Below, in pieces: positions 48,265 through 60,049 of a stretch of DNA of 64,000 bases. Both the position numbers and the translations under genes were made by a program. The stretch's first letter is position 1; each line of letters opens with the position of its first letter. Source of the stretch: Panicum virgatum (lineage: Eukaryota; Streptophyta; Magnoliopsida; Poales; Poaceae); the NCBI RefSeq assembly GCF_016808335.1, contig NC_053153.1, positions 17,309,033 to 17,373,032 of the forward strand, read 5' to 3'. The notes beneath the pieces are model-generated. The model was not told the origin of the DNA. It saw only the letters and a list, made by a program, of their open reading frames with translations, and made no database searches.

Positions 48265-51200
48265 AACCTACCCCACTTAAAATGAATCTCGTCCTCGAGA
48301 TTCGACTGGTTCCTAAACAGGTGGGGAAATTCCTTCTTCAGAGCATCTTCGCGCTCCCATGTAGCTTCTTTTACTCCGTGTCTGCTCCACTGAACTCTGC
48401 AAATTCGTACTTCGGAGTTTCTGGTTCTCCTGGTGACGGTGTCTAGAATCTGGACCGGTATTTCCTGATATTGTAGGTCTGGCTGCAGATCTATCATTTC
48501 TACTGGCACATGCTCTGCCTCGGGTACCCTCAAACACCTTCTTAATTGCGAGACATGAAACACTGGGTGTATATCCGACATTTCTTCTGGTAGCTCCAAA
48601 CGGTATGCTACTGCTCCAATTTTCTTCAGAACTCGGTATGGTCCAATATACCGAGGGGCCAATTTTCCTTGTACCTGAAATCTTCGGGTCCCTCGAATGG
48701 GTGATACCTTGAGATACGCGAAATCTCCTGGGTTGAAACTTATTTCCCGTCTTTTCTTGTCGGCGTAGCTCTTCTGTCGGGACTGGGCTGCTTTCAGCTT
48801 TTCTCTAATCTCGGCGACTCTTTCTTCTGCTTCTTTTATGAGTGCGGGGCCTACTAGGGCACGTTCTCCGACTTCCGACCACATCAGAGGGTTTCTGCAT
48901 TTTCTTCCGTAGAGAGCTTCAAACGGTGACATGCCCAAGCTTGCTTGGTACCCGTTGTTGTATGAGAACTCGGCATAGGGTAAGCTTTGTTCCCAATCTT
49001 TGCCATAAGTGAGGACACACGCTCTCAGCATATCTTCCATAATCTGATTCACCCTTTCTGTCTGACCATCTGTCTGCGGGTGATAAGCGGAGCTAAAGTC
49101 TAGCTTGGTGCCCATAGCTTTATGCAAACTTTTCCAAAATCTAGAGGTGAACTGGGTCCCTCTTTCTGAAACAATTCGGCTGGGCACACCATGCAACTTC
49201 ACTATGTTTTCCACATAGAGCTTGGCTAGCTTCTCTCCGCCGTAATTGGTCCGTACGGGTATGAAGTGAGCTGATTTAGTAAGGCGATCCACTATTACCC
49301 ATATGGAGTCATGTCCTTTCTGGGTTCTGGGCAAGCCCACTACAAAATCCATTCCCACTTCATCCCATTTCCAAACCGGAATGGGTAGGGGTTGCAACAA
49401 TCCTGCCGGCTTCTGGTGTTCAGCTTTGATTCTCTGGCAAGTATCGCAATGGGCGACGAATCGTGCAATATCTGCCTTCATCCCATTCCACCAATATTTC
49501 CGTTTTAAGTCCATATACATTTTGGTGGATCCTGGGTGGATGGAGTAGGCTGAGTTGTGGGCTTCATCCATGATTATCTGCCTGAAATCTCCTTTCTGGG
49601 GCACACAAATTCTGTCTTTATACCACAACGTTCCCTTATTATCAACTCGAAAGTCTGGGGCCTTATTTTCTCCGGTTTGCCTCCGGATTTCCATCAGTCC
49701 CTTGTCCGATTTTTGGGCTTTCCTGATTCTTTCTTCTAGAGTGGATTGAACGTTCAGCACTTGGCTGGAACCTCGAGGGACAATGTGCACATTTAATCGT
49801 GCCATTTCCTCTCGTAAATGGTCATTCTTGGGCCCGTAGGATTTCCGACTTAGGGCATCGGCTACTACATTGGCTTTACCTGGGTGATAATGAATTTCCA
49901 AATTATAATCTTTGACTAATTCCAGCCATCTTCTCTGCCTCAGGTTTAGGTCTGGTTGGGTGAAGATATACTTCAGACTTTTATGATCGGTAAAGATTTC
50001 GCACTTATTTCCAATCAAATAGGGCCTCCAGATCTTAAGTGCGTGCACTACGGCTGCAAGCTCCAAATCATGAGTCGGGTAATTTTGCTCATGAGTCCTG
50101 AGCTGACGGGAAGCATATGCAACGACTTTCCCATCTTGCATCAGCACACAACCCAATCCTTGTCGGGACGCATCACAATAGATGGCAAAATCCCGATGAA
50201 TATCCGGCAGGGTTAGCACTGGGGCTGTCGTCAATCTTCGCTTCAACTCCTGGAAACTTCTTTCACACGACTCCGTCCAGGTGAATTTCTTCTCTTTCTT
50301 GAGCAGCTCTGTCATGGGCCGGGCTATCTTAGAAAATCCCTCAATAAATCTCCGATAGTACCCAGCTAATCCGAGGAAACTCCTGATCTCACTGACGTTG
50401 GTCGGTGGTTGCCAGTTGGAGACTGCTTCGACCTTCTCGGGGTCCACTGCTACTCCTTCTGCGGTCAGAATATGACCAAGGAAGGCTACCTTCTCTAGCC
50501 AAAACTCACACTTGCTGAATTTGGCGTATAGCCTATGCACTCTCAGCTTTTCCAAAACTACCCTCAGGTGCTGCTCGTGCTCCTGAATACTCTTTGAGTA
50601 AATAAGTATGTCGTCAATGAAGACTACGACAAACTTATCTAGCTCGTCCATAAACACTTTGTTCATGAGGTTCATGAAATATGCCGGTGCATTTGTCAGT
50701 CCGAAAGACATCACTGTGAACTCAAACTGTCCGTATCGGGTGACAAAGGCTGTCTTCGGGATGTCGCTTTCCCTAATCTTGAGCTGAAAATATCCGGACC
50801 TTAGGTCAATCTTGGAAAAGTACTTGGCTCCTTTTAACTGATCAAAGAGATCATCGATCCTGGGAAGGGGGTACTTATTTTTGATAGTGACTTCGTTTAG
50901 TGCCCGGTAGTCTACACACAACCTCATACTTCCGTCCTTCTTCTTGACGAATAGAACCGGGGCTCCCCAAGGTGACGAACTTGGCCCGATGAAGCCGATT
51001 CGTTGTAGTTCCTCTAGTTGTTTCTTTAACTCTGCCAGCTCGGAGGCTGCCATCCTATAGGGTCTTTTGGCTATGGGGGCGGTTCCAGGAACAAGATCAA
51101 TGACAAATTCTATGTCTCTATCTGGTGGCATACCGGGAAGTTCTTCGGGAAAGACATCGGGGTACTCATTCACTACTGGGACTTCTTCCAAGGACTTGGC

Positions 51201-52868
51201 TTCCATGCTAAACACCATCGGGTTTGCTCCACTTTCCCGGGTAAGACAGGTCACTCGGACTCCCTCTGGGTTTGTCAGATGTACTACCTTGTCCGTACAA
51301 CCTATGAGGCCATTATGTTTGCTCAGCCAATCCATTCCAAGGATTACATCTATCCCTTCTGACTTAAGTACTACTAGGTCTGCTAAAAACTCTACCCCAC
51401 TTAAATTGATCCTTACCCGTAGACAACCTAGTTGACACCTGATGTCTCCTCCGGGCGTCCGGGTTAATAGGGGTGTTTTTAGTAGTACTGTAGGTATTTT
51501 ATGTTTCTCCACAAAACTTGAGGATATGAATGAGTGTGATGCTCCAGAATCGAACAGTACTGTTGCAAGAGTTGAGCTAACTAGGTACTCACCGAGTACA
51601 ACGCCCTGGGCTCCTTGAGCTTCCTGTGCGTCGATGTGGTTGACGCGGGCTCGTCCAAAAGACTGCTGGGATTGCCTCTGCTGGTTGTTGTTGTTGTTGC
51701 TGTTGCCACGGAGGGGCACTCGGTTGGCACCGGTTAGAACTGGCTTGGGTCCGTTCACTGTGTTGGAGAAAGCCGAAGTAGCAGGCTTGTTCTTGGCATA
51801 GGGGCAGTCGGCGATGAAGTGACCCGTCTCACGGCAGTTGAAGCAGGCTCTCACGTTGCTGTTGTTGTTGGTGACCTGGCTCGCATTATTCTGTGAGGCC
51901 CTCATGGTGTTCTGGCTTCTGGGCTGTGTGTTAGGGGCCCGTGGTCCTGTCACTTGAGACTGAATTTTGTACTGCATTGGGGCTTGGGACCTTGGTGCGT
52001 TGTAGCTGAGACTTCTGGTCTTCTGAAAACGATCCTGCTGGCGAGACTTACTCTCCAGGAACTTGCGCTTGTTCTCTTTTCTTTCCTCAATCTTAGCCCT
52101 CTCGGTGAGGATTGCCTTGTTCATCAAGGTGTTGAAATCAGGGTAGATCTGAGGGGTGAGCAGGGTCCTGAGTTCTGGGTTTAGTCCCTTCTTGAACATG
52201 TCCTGCTTCTTCTCGTCGTCGTTCACTTCATCTGGCGCATATCGAGACAGCTCCATAAACTGGTGAGTATATTCTTCCACCGACATACTCCCCTGCTGAA
52301 GTGCGCAGAACTCATCTGCCTTGCGCTTCATGGTGGCCGAGGGGATGTGATAACGGCGGAACTCCCTCACGAATTCATTCCAGGTGATGGTGGAGGCATC
52401 TCTGGCAGCAGCGCAGTAATTCTCCCACCGGGCTAAGGCAGTCCCGGTGAGCTGATGTGCAGCCAGAAGAACTTTATCTCGATCCTGGCACCCAAATGGC
52501 TCGAGCTTCCTCTGGATCACGCGGAGCCAGTCATCTGCATCCAAGGGGTTGCTGGATCCGGCAAAAGTGGGTGGCTTGGCCCTCAGAAAAGCTGTCAGCT
52601 TGTCATTAAAGGTCTGCTCTCGTGGCTGCCTGTTCACTAGAGCATTGGCCAGTGTCTCCAGTATGAGAGTCTGGTTATGGATTACTTGTGCCAGGTCCAC
52701 GAAAGGTGGTGGTGGTGGTGGTGGCAGCTGTGCACCATGATTTTCTCCTCTGCCCTGACTCACTTCTTGTTCTTCCTGAGGATGGTTTTGCCCGTCAGGG
52801 TGTACTCCCGCATCAGCGGCTGCAGGGTCCCTGACTCGAGAGGCCCTTGTGATGCTTCGGGAAACCAT
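48186..52868 (-). CDS. Inner gypsy Gag-Pol polyprotein, 1560 aa, uninterrupted
   Basis: Single frame from ATG 52868. Gag core at about 95-260 ([24 protein letters not shown]). Zinc knuckle Cys342-Cys345-His350-Cys355. Protease DSG at 440-442. RT with [22 protein letters not shown] and the catalytic FVVVFIDD (Asp752-Asp753). RNase H Asp899, Glu936, Asp961 and Asp1004. Integrase HHCC finger (His1104, His1111, Cys1141, Cys1144). The DDE set is Asp1174, position 1235 and Glu1271. Position 1235 is Glu (SERGTQF, codon 49164-49166) where family members and the outer element have Asp, so integrase is probably inactive. The C-terminus (about 1470-1530, '[19 protein letters not shown]') looks like a divergent chromodomain. 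The last ~25 codons read through the polypurine tract into the 3' LTR. ATG 52868 directly follows a pyrimidine-rich TTCTGCAG. Acts in cytoplasmic virus-like particles and in nuclear integration in active relatives. Confidence 0.95.
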   Translation of the reverse strand: MVSRSITRASRVRDPAAADAGVHPDGQNHPQEEQEVSQGRGENHGAQLPPPPPPPFVDLAQVIHNQTLILETLANALVNRQPREQTFNDKLTAFLRAKPPTFAGSSNPLDADDWLRVIQRKLEPFGCQDRDKVLLAAHQLTGTALARWENYCAAARDASTITWNEFVREFRRYHIPSATMKRKADEFCALQQGSMSVEEYTHQFMELSRYAPDEVNDDEKKQDMFKKGLNPELRTLLTPQIYPDFNTLMNKAILTERAKIEERKENKRKFLESKSRQQDRFQKTRSLSYNAPRSQAPMQYKIQSQVTGPRAPNTQPRSQNTMRASQNNASQVTNNNSNVRACFNCRETGHFIADCPYAKNKPATSAFSNTVNGPKPVLTGANRVPLRGNSNNNNNQQRQSQQSFGRARVNHIDAQEAQGAQGVVLGEYLVSSTLATVLFDSGASHSFISSSFVEKHKIPTVLLKTPLLTRTPGGDIRCQLGCLRVRINLSGVEFLADLVVLKSEGIDVILGMDWLSKHNGLIGCTDKVVHLTNPEGVRVTCLTRESGANPMVFSMEAKSLEEVPVVNEYPDVFPEELPGMPPDRDIEFVIDLVPGTAPIAKRPYRMAASELAELKKQLEELQRIGFIGPSSSPWGAPVLFVKKKDGSMRLCVDYRALNEVTIKNKYPLPRIDDLFDQLKGAKYFSKIDLRSGYFQLKIRESDIPKTAFVTRYGQFEFTVMSFGLTNAPAYFMNLMNKVFMDELDKFVVVFIDDILIYSKSIQEHEQHLRVVLEKLRVHRLYAKFSKCEFWLEKVAFLGHILTAEGVAVDPEKVEAVSNWQPPTNVSEIRSFLGLAGYYRRFIEGFSKIARPMTELLKKEKKFTWTESCERSFQELKRRLTTAPVLTLPDIHRDFAIYCDASRQGLGCVLMQDGKVVAYASRQLRTHEQNYPTHDLELAAVVHALKIWRPYLIGNKCEIFTDHKSLKYIFTQPDLNLRQRRWLELVKDYNLEIHYHPGKANVVADALSRKSYGPKNDHLREEMARLNVHIVPRGSSQVLNVQSTLEERIRKAQKSDKGLMEIRRQTGENKAPDFRVDNKGTLWYKDRICVPQKGDFRQIIMDEAHNSAYSIHPGSTKMYMDLKRKYWWNGMKADIARFVAHCDTCQRIKAEHQKPAGLLQPLPIPVWKWDEVGMDFVVGLPRTQKGHDSIWVIVDRLTKSAHFIPVRTNYGGEKLAKLYVENIVKLHGVPSRIVSERGTQFTSRFWKSLHKAMGTKLDFSSAYHPQTDGQTERVNQIMEDMLRACVLTYGKDWEQSLPYAEFSYNNGYQASLGMSPFEALYGRKCRNPLMWSEVGERALVGPALIKEAEERVAEIREKLKAAQSRQKSYADKKRREISFNPGDFAYLKVSPIRGTRRFQVQGKLAPRYIGPYRVLKKIGAVAYRLELPEEMSDIHPVFHVSQLRRCLRVPEAEHVPVEMIDLQPDLQYQEIPVQILDTVTRRTRNSEVRICRVQWSRHGVKEATWEREDALKKEFPHLFRNQSNLEDEIHFKWGRFVTSRKLPKINRALKFCFVVELEIPP

Positions 52869-53146
52869 CTGCAGAACGAGTGGTTTGGGACTAAGATTAG
52901 GTGATGTTTAAGTTGGTTAAGTCGTATTTTTGAAAAGGCAGTATCTATTTACTGCCGGCAAGCACACAATCAACAAGCAATCATCACAAACAACAAGCAC
53001 AAGCAACTTTATTACAGCAAGGGTAGTACAACAAGGGGACACGACTAGAACGCGTACTACACGTTCGGGTACACAACTTCAAAAGAAAAGGGGGCACAGA
53101 TCTCCTTCGGACCGCATGGCTTCATTCCTTGTCGGTTGCTCGCGCT

Positions 53147-54034
53147 TCAGGCAGACTCATTGGCTTGTGTGGGTTCCTCCCTCGGAAAGGAACTCGCGTT
53201 CTCTGGGGAAATGAGTGGTCCTGGCTCGCCATTCTCAAGATCTCCGTTTTCCCGGGGTTGCGTTGTGGCTTCTCTGGCGGCGGCGGCCGTAGACCTTCCA
53301 GGGTTCTCGGGTGGGGCTAGTGGGTTTCCAACGAGTGGTCCCCATCCTATGACGTGCGTTCCGAGCAGAACATGGTCTTCTCCTATTGCCGGGACTGGGG
53401 TTCCACTACTAGTCCACTCTTGCATACGCCGGTCTCGGGCTTGCCTGAGGCTCTCCTGAGCAACTGCTTCACTGCTAACCGCTGCTGCGGCCCTTGCCTC
53501 GGCTTGGACTGCTTGGATCTGCTGCAATCTTAGCGCGAGCTCTGCTTGCTCGGCTCGATGGGTCTGTTCCCTCAGCAAGTTGGCTTGCTCGTCAAAGAGC
53601 TAATCCAAGGAGGCTAGGTAGGTAGCTACTTGGTACAGGAGGACTTCTTCATGGCGGCACCGTTCCAGGCTTCTCATTCGAGCTTCCCAAACTGGAGTTC
53701 TGATGGCTGGTGGGAAGAACCTCATTGGTGTGGGGGCGAGGTGTCCTTCGAAAATCCGGCACAGATAACGAAGTGCTTTCCTGACGGCTAGGGGATAGGT
53801 GTCCTGGTGCCTAAACCCTGTAGCGGTCACTCGCCATGACAGGATGTCGGGGTAGCGGTCACTTCTGGCGACGACTAGGATCACCCTGCAGCGGAGAGTG
53901 CCTTGGTGCTCGTACTCTCTGCTGTAGTACCTTGGGCGTTCCGTGACGCCAAGGCTCTCCAGGGCGTTGATCAACAGGCTGGGGAAGCCAGGTGCAGCTT
54001 GGCAATCGCCCTGGGTCCAACCTTCCTCAGCCAT
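53147..54034 (-). CDS. Accessory ORF 2 of the inner gypsy element (one internal TAG)
   Basis: Sense to gag-pol, between the 5' LTR and gag. It starts MAEEGWTQGD at ATG 54034 and runs 295 codons to 53147, with one in-frame TAG at 53600-53602 (codon 145). The N-terminal ~110 residues are homologous to accessory ORF 1: MA(E/D)xGW, P(G/S)LP, LExxGV, YREY-like, GTLRC, ARSxRYPD, TGFRxxDTY and RKALRxL. After the TAG comes a heptad-like Gln/Ala/Glu-rich stretch (LREQTHRAEQAELALRLQQI), probably coiled coil, then a Pro/Gly/Glu-rich tail. The family is unknown to me. The ATG is immediately preceded by tttgttttcag, a strong splice-acceptor look-alike. The stop could be a deamination of CAG, could be read through, or could end the protein at 144 residues. 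Confidence 0.7.
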
Positions 54035-54187
54035 CTGAAAACAAAGGTAGGGTAAAGAACTTGCACAAATTTTTTTGGGGTACACAAAGGGATAGATGAT
54101 TTTTATTTATGGCACCATGGTGGGGTACAACTTCATGGGTACATGATTATTATTAGAGCAAAGGTTCTAGCTTGGAGACAACTCCTA

Positions 54188-55108
54188 TCATGGGGATTCT
54201 TCCTCAAACCTAAGGGAGCGCTTCTTCAGTGGAAGATACTGATCCATCAAGTCATCCTCGGTCTGAGTACCTTTGTCCCAATGGGTTTCCTCGGGTTCTT
54301 CTTCTTCGGTTTGAGTTCCAACATCCCAATGGGTTTCCATGGGCTCTTCCTCTTCGGCCTGAATGCCTACATCCCATTGAGCCTCTTCGGGTTCTTCTTC
54401 TGCGTCTTCTTCTATCCATCCGCCTATTCCCCAGCGAGCCTCGTACCTCCGCATACGAGCTTGAAGAGCGGCTAGCGAGTCCTCGGCGCGTGCGGCTCTT
54501 GCCTGCTGTTCTTCCAGTTCTTCCTCTTTTTCATCCATTTGGACTTGGAGGGCGGCTAGGGAATACTCGGCATGTACGGTCCTCGACCGTTGTTCATCCA
54601 GCTCCTGGGTTGCCTTTTCTGCTCTGTGGACTTGCTACTTCAGTTGTGCTGCTTGCTCGCGATAGAGCTCATCCAGGCCGGTGAGATAGATGGATAGGTG
54701 AGAGACCGTGTCTTCTAGGTCTTCTTCTTCTCTTCCAAGTCCTCTCATCCTGGCAATCCATGTGCGTCCTCTTCCTTCAGTCGGCGGGAAAAATCCCATA
54801 GGAGTCCGCTAGAGGTGATGCCTGTAGATCACACGCAGACGTCGTAGGGCTTTGCGGGCGGCTTTCCGATAGGTATCCGGGAAACGGAATCCAGTGGTGG
54901 AGATGAACCAAGGGTCCACATCAGGGTAGCGGGTGCTCCTTGCTATGAAGATCATCAGGTCACACCGAAGAGTGCCCTTGGAGTCGTATTCCCGGTAAAG
55001 AAACTCTGGCGGATCCACAACTCCAATGCGTTCCAGGCTGAGTATCAACAACTTAGGAAGGCCGGGCTCTGCGAAACAGATTCCGCCGATCCATCCATTG
55101 TCAGCCAT
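54188..55108 (-). CDS. Accessory ORF 1 of the inner gypsy element (two internal TAGs)
   Basis: First ORF after the 5' LTR. It starts MADNGWIGGI at ATG 55108 and ends at 54188 (306 positions), with in-frame TAGs at 54809-54811 (codon 100) and 54635-54637 (codon 158) and no other stops. Residues 1-175 align along their length with accessory ORF 2, including past the stops (xTPMxFFPP; YLxxLD; HRAE). A coiled-coil-like region (about 160-230) is followed by three 16-residue repeats, each with W, D and a GIQA/GTQT core at 248-251, 264-267 and 280-283. The ATG follows cctgttccag, an acceptor-like sequence. Function unknown; extra ORFs are known in plant Ty3/gypsy elements in general, but I do not recognise this one. 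Confidence 0.7.
54256..54384 (-). repeat. Three 48-bp coding repeats in accessory ORF 1
   Basis: In-frame 48-bp units encode EEEEPxETHWDxGTQT-type repeats. The unit boundaries are approximate and the left-most (C-terminal) unit has DKGTQTED. Confidence 0.8.
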
Positions 55109-55234
55109 CTGGAACAGGGCAAGAACCAACGGTAAGTGTTTGTGTGAGAAAAGGATTAAGGATAGAAAAGTCCTAAGATGCTAGGTCCTAAAAACGGGTT
55201 TCGCTCCTAGGGTCACGTCCTACGGCCAACCTAC

Positions 55235-55247
55235 GGCTCTGATACCA
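55235..55247 (-). other. Inner gypsy primer-binding site
   Basis: On the minus strand this reads TGGTATCAGAGCC, complementary to the 3' end of initiator tRNA-Met, 2 bp from the 5' LTR. Confidence 0.92.
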
Positions 55248-55249
55248 CC

Positions 55250-58200
55250 TGAAGCGTCCCCTCATAAGAGAGAACTTAAATGTGATACAAAACATCAGTC
55301 CCAGGAGGCTGATGCCACATTTATTACATCAGATGGTTCAAAACCGTACAAACCTTGGAGGACACTCGATACAGATGATGATAATAACTAACCAAGCTAC
55401 GACATAACACCAGACTGCAAACCACATAGGGTCTACCACGGGCTCAGAGTACTGCGACAGCGGAGGCATCTCGACAGGGCCGGTTCCATATGCAAGGTTG
55501 GGTGTAGAACGATAACCCTACTCGGTGTCGTCTGGCACGAAGTCTGGATCTTCTTCTGTAAAAGTAAGAGTGGGGTGAGTACAAACGTACTCAGCAAGTC
55601 CAACCACACCCACGGAGGGGGTTAAAACAGAATAATATGCATAGATAAATCAAGGATAAGGTTACGGTTTAATTTGCAGAAAAACGATATTTTATGCAGG
55701 GGTTTATTTTAAAAAAAACCTTTATGAACAACCAGTTCCAGGAGTAACACGGGGTTTCAAATTTTAAACTGCTACCGGACTCCCCGTCCGTCGTAGCACA
55801 CGGCACAACTGCCGGACACAATTCCAAAACAACTCACACCAGCCCGTCCCAAAGAAACACTAGTTATGTGACCACACCATAACTCGCCCAATACGGTGGG
55901 CACGGCTATTCGAATAGATTCTTAACTCTGCAGAGGTGTGCAACTTTACCCACAAGTAGGATACCACAACTCGAACACCGTCGTGTCGGTGTAGATCCCA
56001 ACATAGCCATTACCCACCATAGCTAAGCCTGACTAGCCATCACGGGATGCACCAAGGGGTCATCGACCATTCACTTAGGTATAACCGGGCATAAGTCACT
56101 CTGGGCTTATCCCTTCTCTTTAGTCACCCGTTGCTCTCAGCTCTCCTGATGGCTATCACACCAACTAGTGGGATTTATGCTACGCCGTTGCCCATTCAAC
56201 GGTCGAGTGGCTTGCATGATAGTGGAGTTAGGTGAGATGACACACCAACTCGGTCCTTAGACGCGACAAGATGGATATCTCTCTTCTTTGCCTTGCCACA
56301 CAGGCACAAGCACACCAATCGGCAAATCACACAGAAATGCCGTCCATCTCGTCCATACTCATCTTTCGAAAATCCACATTTTATCCCTTCCCACACACAC
56401 ACATTTTCTTTGTAAATCAAATAGTATTATGGGTAGAGCCCTAAGCGTTCTCGATTAACGTCCAAGCAAAATTAGACATTAATCTAGGTAGTCAAGGAAT
56501 GGTCATCACAAATCAAGGGGTGGCTATCCAACCGTGTTTTCATGCAAGTAAAACATATGCAATTTTGTAAAACAGGCCATTGGGTTGTGTTTATAAAAAC
56601 TAGGACAGAAACATGCATCAAAGGATGGGATTGAACTTGCCGTCTTTGTAGCCTTCGGGGAGGTCTTGTCCTTCGGTCTCGGGGTCGTGGAATTGGTCCT
56701 CATTCTCCTGCTCACAGCACGGCTCGTTGACGGGTTCTCCTTCGTTCACTCCGTGGTCTACAGCGCACACAAACAAGCACACAATCAAAACAAAGATTTG
56801 TCGTCGAGCTCGAAACGGGAACACATGAAATATAAAGCATAGATTGTTATTTTTGAATGGTTTCTGAATGGTATGGCCAAAACTGAGTTAGGAGAGGCGG
56901 GGTAAAATTTTAAGTTAAGCCGGGGTCGTTAGGCACATAAAATGATAGGTCAGGGAAGCGTTTAGGCCCTAAACAGGGGTCCAGGGACCTAATTGTAATT
57001 AAGATTAAGTAGGCAGGGGCTTGGTTTATATTTTAGAAGTTTCTTGGGTTAATCTGAAAGAGTCAGGGGCTTAGTTGTAATTAACTTTATATGGTGGGGG
57101 TTTATTTTGAGAATATAACAAAAGAAGGGGTTTTAATTGAAAAAGGCTTTAAAGGGGTGGGGTTTCCTTAGTGAATATAGGAAAGTGGAGGGGGTTCTTG
57201 GCAAAATGCCAGTCCTCTTCCTTCCCCGCGCTGGGAAAACAGGGGAGGGGCCGGCGGCTCGCCGGTGTGGCCAAACCCGGCGGCCAAGGGCCCGAGGCGG
57301 CTCCGGGGTAAGGGAAAAAGGAGGTGGGGGCTGGGAGGGTTCGACTCCCGGCCATGGCTCAGACCGAGGTGGCCCGAGGTGGCCTAGCCACGGTGGCCGG
57401 CGGCAACGGGCGGCGATGGAGCTTGGCCGGCGGCTCTGGGCCACGATAGCGGATGGGGGAAGGGGGAAAAGCATCAGGAGGCCATAGGGGTGCCATCCCC
57501 TACCTTGATTCGTGCCGTTGAGCAGTGGGGAGGGGCCTCCGCGGTACCAGTGGCGGCGGCGCTAGGCGGTGCTGGCGGCGGCGCTAGGAGGGCAAGGAGG
57601 CAGCGGGCGGTGGCTCTGCGGTTCGTGGGAGCGCTGGGGGTGCTCCTTGGCCCCCTTTATAGGCAGCCAAGGCGGTGGAGCGGGGCAGGCGGGGCCGGCG
57701 AGCGGGATGGGACACGACGGCGGGTCGCCGGTGGTGCTGTGCGTGGGTCGTTACCGCTGTACCGCGTCAACGACGGTCGGCGGCGTAGCATGAGCGCGCG
57801 GGGTTCGCTCGGTACGGCTGCGTGCGAGCGGCTTGAGCGGGACCGGCGGCGCGCGAGGGAGCGGCCGGTGGCGCGGGCCGGGGCGAGCCTGATGCGCGCG
57901 CGGCGAGCGGCGCGCGGGGGCGTGCTCGGGAGCGGGCCAGCGCAGAGGGGGGGGGGCCGAGCGGGACCGGGCGGCGTGCGAGGGGAGGAGGACCGGGCCG
58001 GGCCAGGCGCGCTGCGTGGCCGGAGCGGGGTCCAAGGCGGCGTGTCCCGGTGGAGGGCGCGGCCGGGTGGAGCAGGGGGCAGGAGGGGCCGGGTCACGCG
58101 CGCGGCAGAGAAGAAAGGAAGGAGAGAGAGAGAGGGAAGGAGAGGGAAAAGGAAAAGAAAAGAAAATGGAAAAAAAAGAAATGGAGGGAGAAAAAGAGGG

Positions 58201-58471
58201 GGAGAGAGATGGATCCGCGCCGGGATCACGGCGCTGATCGCGGAGCCGGTCGGCCACGCTTGGCGTCCGGGCGCGCGAGAGCGCGACGCGCAGGTCGAGG
58301 GAAAACAGGGTGCTAGATACGGGTGTCGGGTCTTTGGGGAATCGGGAGATCCGGCGGAACAGGGAGGATTCCGGAAAACTGGGGTTAGGGTTTTAAGGAG
58401 GGATCTCGAGCTCAACGACGAAGCAAAATTTTAGCGCACGATTTATTTTAGGTAATTTTCGGGATGTTACA
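55250..58471 (-). repeat. Inner gypsy 5' LTR
   Basis: 3222 bp. Near-identical to the 3' LTR. Differences include the single copy of the 26-bp unit, a 5-bp deletion near 56450 and shorter G/A runs near 57945 and 58150. Confidence 0.95.
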
Positions 58472-58476
58472 CACTG

Positions 58477-59935
58477 ACATGTGATCCCTCAAGTTCAAGG
58501 TCATACTACCATGGATAGAAGATTTGATGTGCACAGACTGTGAGGTCGTGTCCAGACTAACTCCCTGACCCTCCATCCAGTTCATGCCCAATATCAAATC
58601 AATCCTTTGGGTGGGTAACATTATCAGGGCTGTAGGAAATTTTTTTCCTTTTAACTGTAGGGGTACTTGCTTGACAAATTAATTGGTGATTAACTTTCCC
58701 CCAGGTGAGTGAATATGGTACGGCTTGGGCATACTCTCTATCTTCAGCCCTAATCTAACTGCACATTCTTTGCTAATAAAAGTATGGGATGCCCCTGAAT
58801 CAAATAATACTATAACGGGTCGATCGTTTACTGATAACGTACCCGCCATCACTGGAGCGCCCTCAGGAATACCCTCGAGGGTGGTGTAGTGCACTTGCCC
58901 CGGCTAAAAATGGGCCACGTGCTGCTTCTGGCTCTGCTGACCGGACTGCTGGCCCTGTTTTGGTGGCATCGGGCAGTTCCGTGCAAAGTGCCCCGTCTGC
59001 CCACAGTTGTAACACGGAAAGAAATTGGGACATACCCCCGGCTGCTGCTCCCAGACCTTCTACTCGCTCTGCTGAGGCACAGGAGGCCTGACCGTCCCCT
59101 GAGACTGTGTGTACTGGGGTGGCCGATACCCCCACTGCTACTGTGGTTGGTGCTGAAAAGAGGCTCGCTGTGGGCCCAACTGGACAAGGCAAAACTGCTG
59201 TGGGGCGCTGCTCGAAGATCCTGCTGCCGGTGCTTTTCTCTTTTTCTCAGCCTTATGAGCCAGGTGGGCGTCCTCCTGTATGATAGCCCCATTTGCCAGC
59301 TCACTGAACGTTTTGAACTTGAACATTGCCAGGCGATCCTAAAGCTTGCTGCTAAGCCCCTGCCTGAAACACGCTTGTTTCTTCTCATCAGTGTCTACAT
59401 GATAACCAGCATATTGGGATAGGGTGTTGAATGTCTGGGCATACTGCATCACACTGTTGTTGCCCTGCTTTAGGGCCAAGAACTCGGTTAATTTTGTTGC
59501 CCTGCATCACACTGTTCTAATTACCCTTGCTGGAACATGATGCGCCCTGAAGGCTTCCTTGAACTCTGCCCACGAGAATTGAGTGCCAGCAGGAAACATA
59601 GCCATGTGGTTGTCCCACCACGTATGTGCGGGACCTCGGAGCTGCTGTGCTGCAAAGGCAGCTTTGTCCCCATCATTGTATGGGTATAGCGTGAATTTGG
59701 ACTCGATGGTCTTAAGCCAGCTGTCGGCTTCCAATGGTTCGTCCGCTTTGTGAAAGAGCGGCGGCTGGGTCCCCAGGAACTCTTGGTACCCAGGAACAGG
59801 TGGTGGGTGGTGTCATGGCCGTGGCGCTGCCCCTTACTCCACGAGCCGACGAAGGAGTGCCGTCTGCTCGTCGCGCCCAGTCAACATGGCCGCAATGGCC
59901 TGAGCCAAATCCGGAGGGTTCGGTGGTTCCCCCAT
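58477..59935 (-). pseudogene. Outer gypsy gag and protease, broken
   Basis: Starts at ATG 59935 (MGEPPNPPDL). A Gag core follows (LEADSWLKTIE, PAHTWWDNH, AEFKEAFRAHHVP), then HVDTDEKKQACFRQGL, a zinc knuckle CYNCGQTGHFARNC (about 58965-59006) and protease [12 protein letters not shown] (about 58790). In-frame stops are frequent, most of them TAG. The part joining to RT is cut by the nested element at CACTG 58472-58476. Confidence 0.88.
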
Positions 59936-60049
59936 TCTGCATCCAGCCATGGTTGGATTAGTCCCATAATTTTGATTACAAACAATCAACCATGAAAGAA
60001 GGCAGAAAGCGCAATTTAAATCAAAAAGCCGGAACTCTTTTTGCAACTA

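Larger units (their letters stand above)
45008..58471 (-). mobile_element. Young nested Ty3/gypsy retrotransposon with accessory ORFs
   Basis: 13,464 bp read leftward, inserted in the outer element between its protease and RT. It has an exact CACTG target duplication (45003-45007 and 58472-58476). The LTRs are 55250-58471 (5') and 45008-48264 (3'). The primer-binding site for initiator tRNA-Met is at 55235-55247, 2 bp from the LTR. A polypurine tract reading aagtggggtaggtt precedes the 3' LTR. Gag-pol is one open frame. About 2.4 kb between the 5' LTR and gag hold two homologous accessory ORFs. The LTRs differ by few substitutions and small indels, indicating recent insertion. The pol sequence is chromovirus-like (Tekay/Del group, from memory). 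Confidence 0.95.

Noticed and set aside
47279..48434. Long Arg/Gly-rich frames in the inner LTR (and twin frames at 57490-58434)
   Set aside because: Composition artefacts of a GC-rich LTR. They are present in both LTRs and open on both strands without domains.
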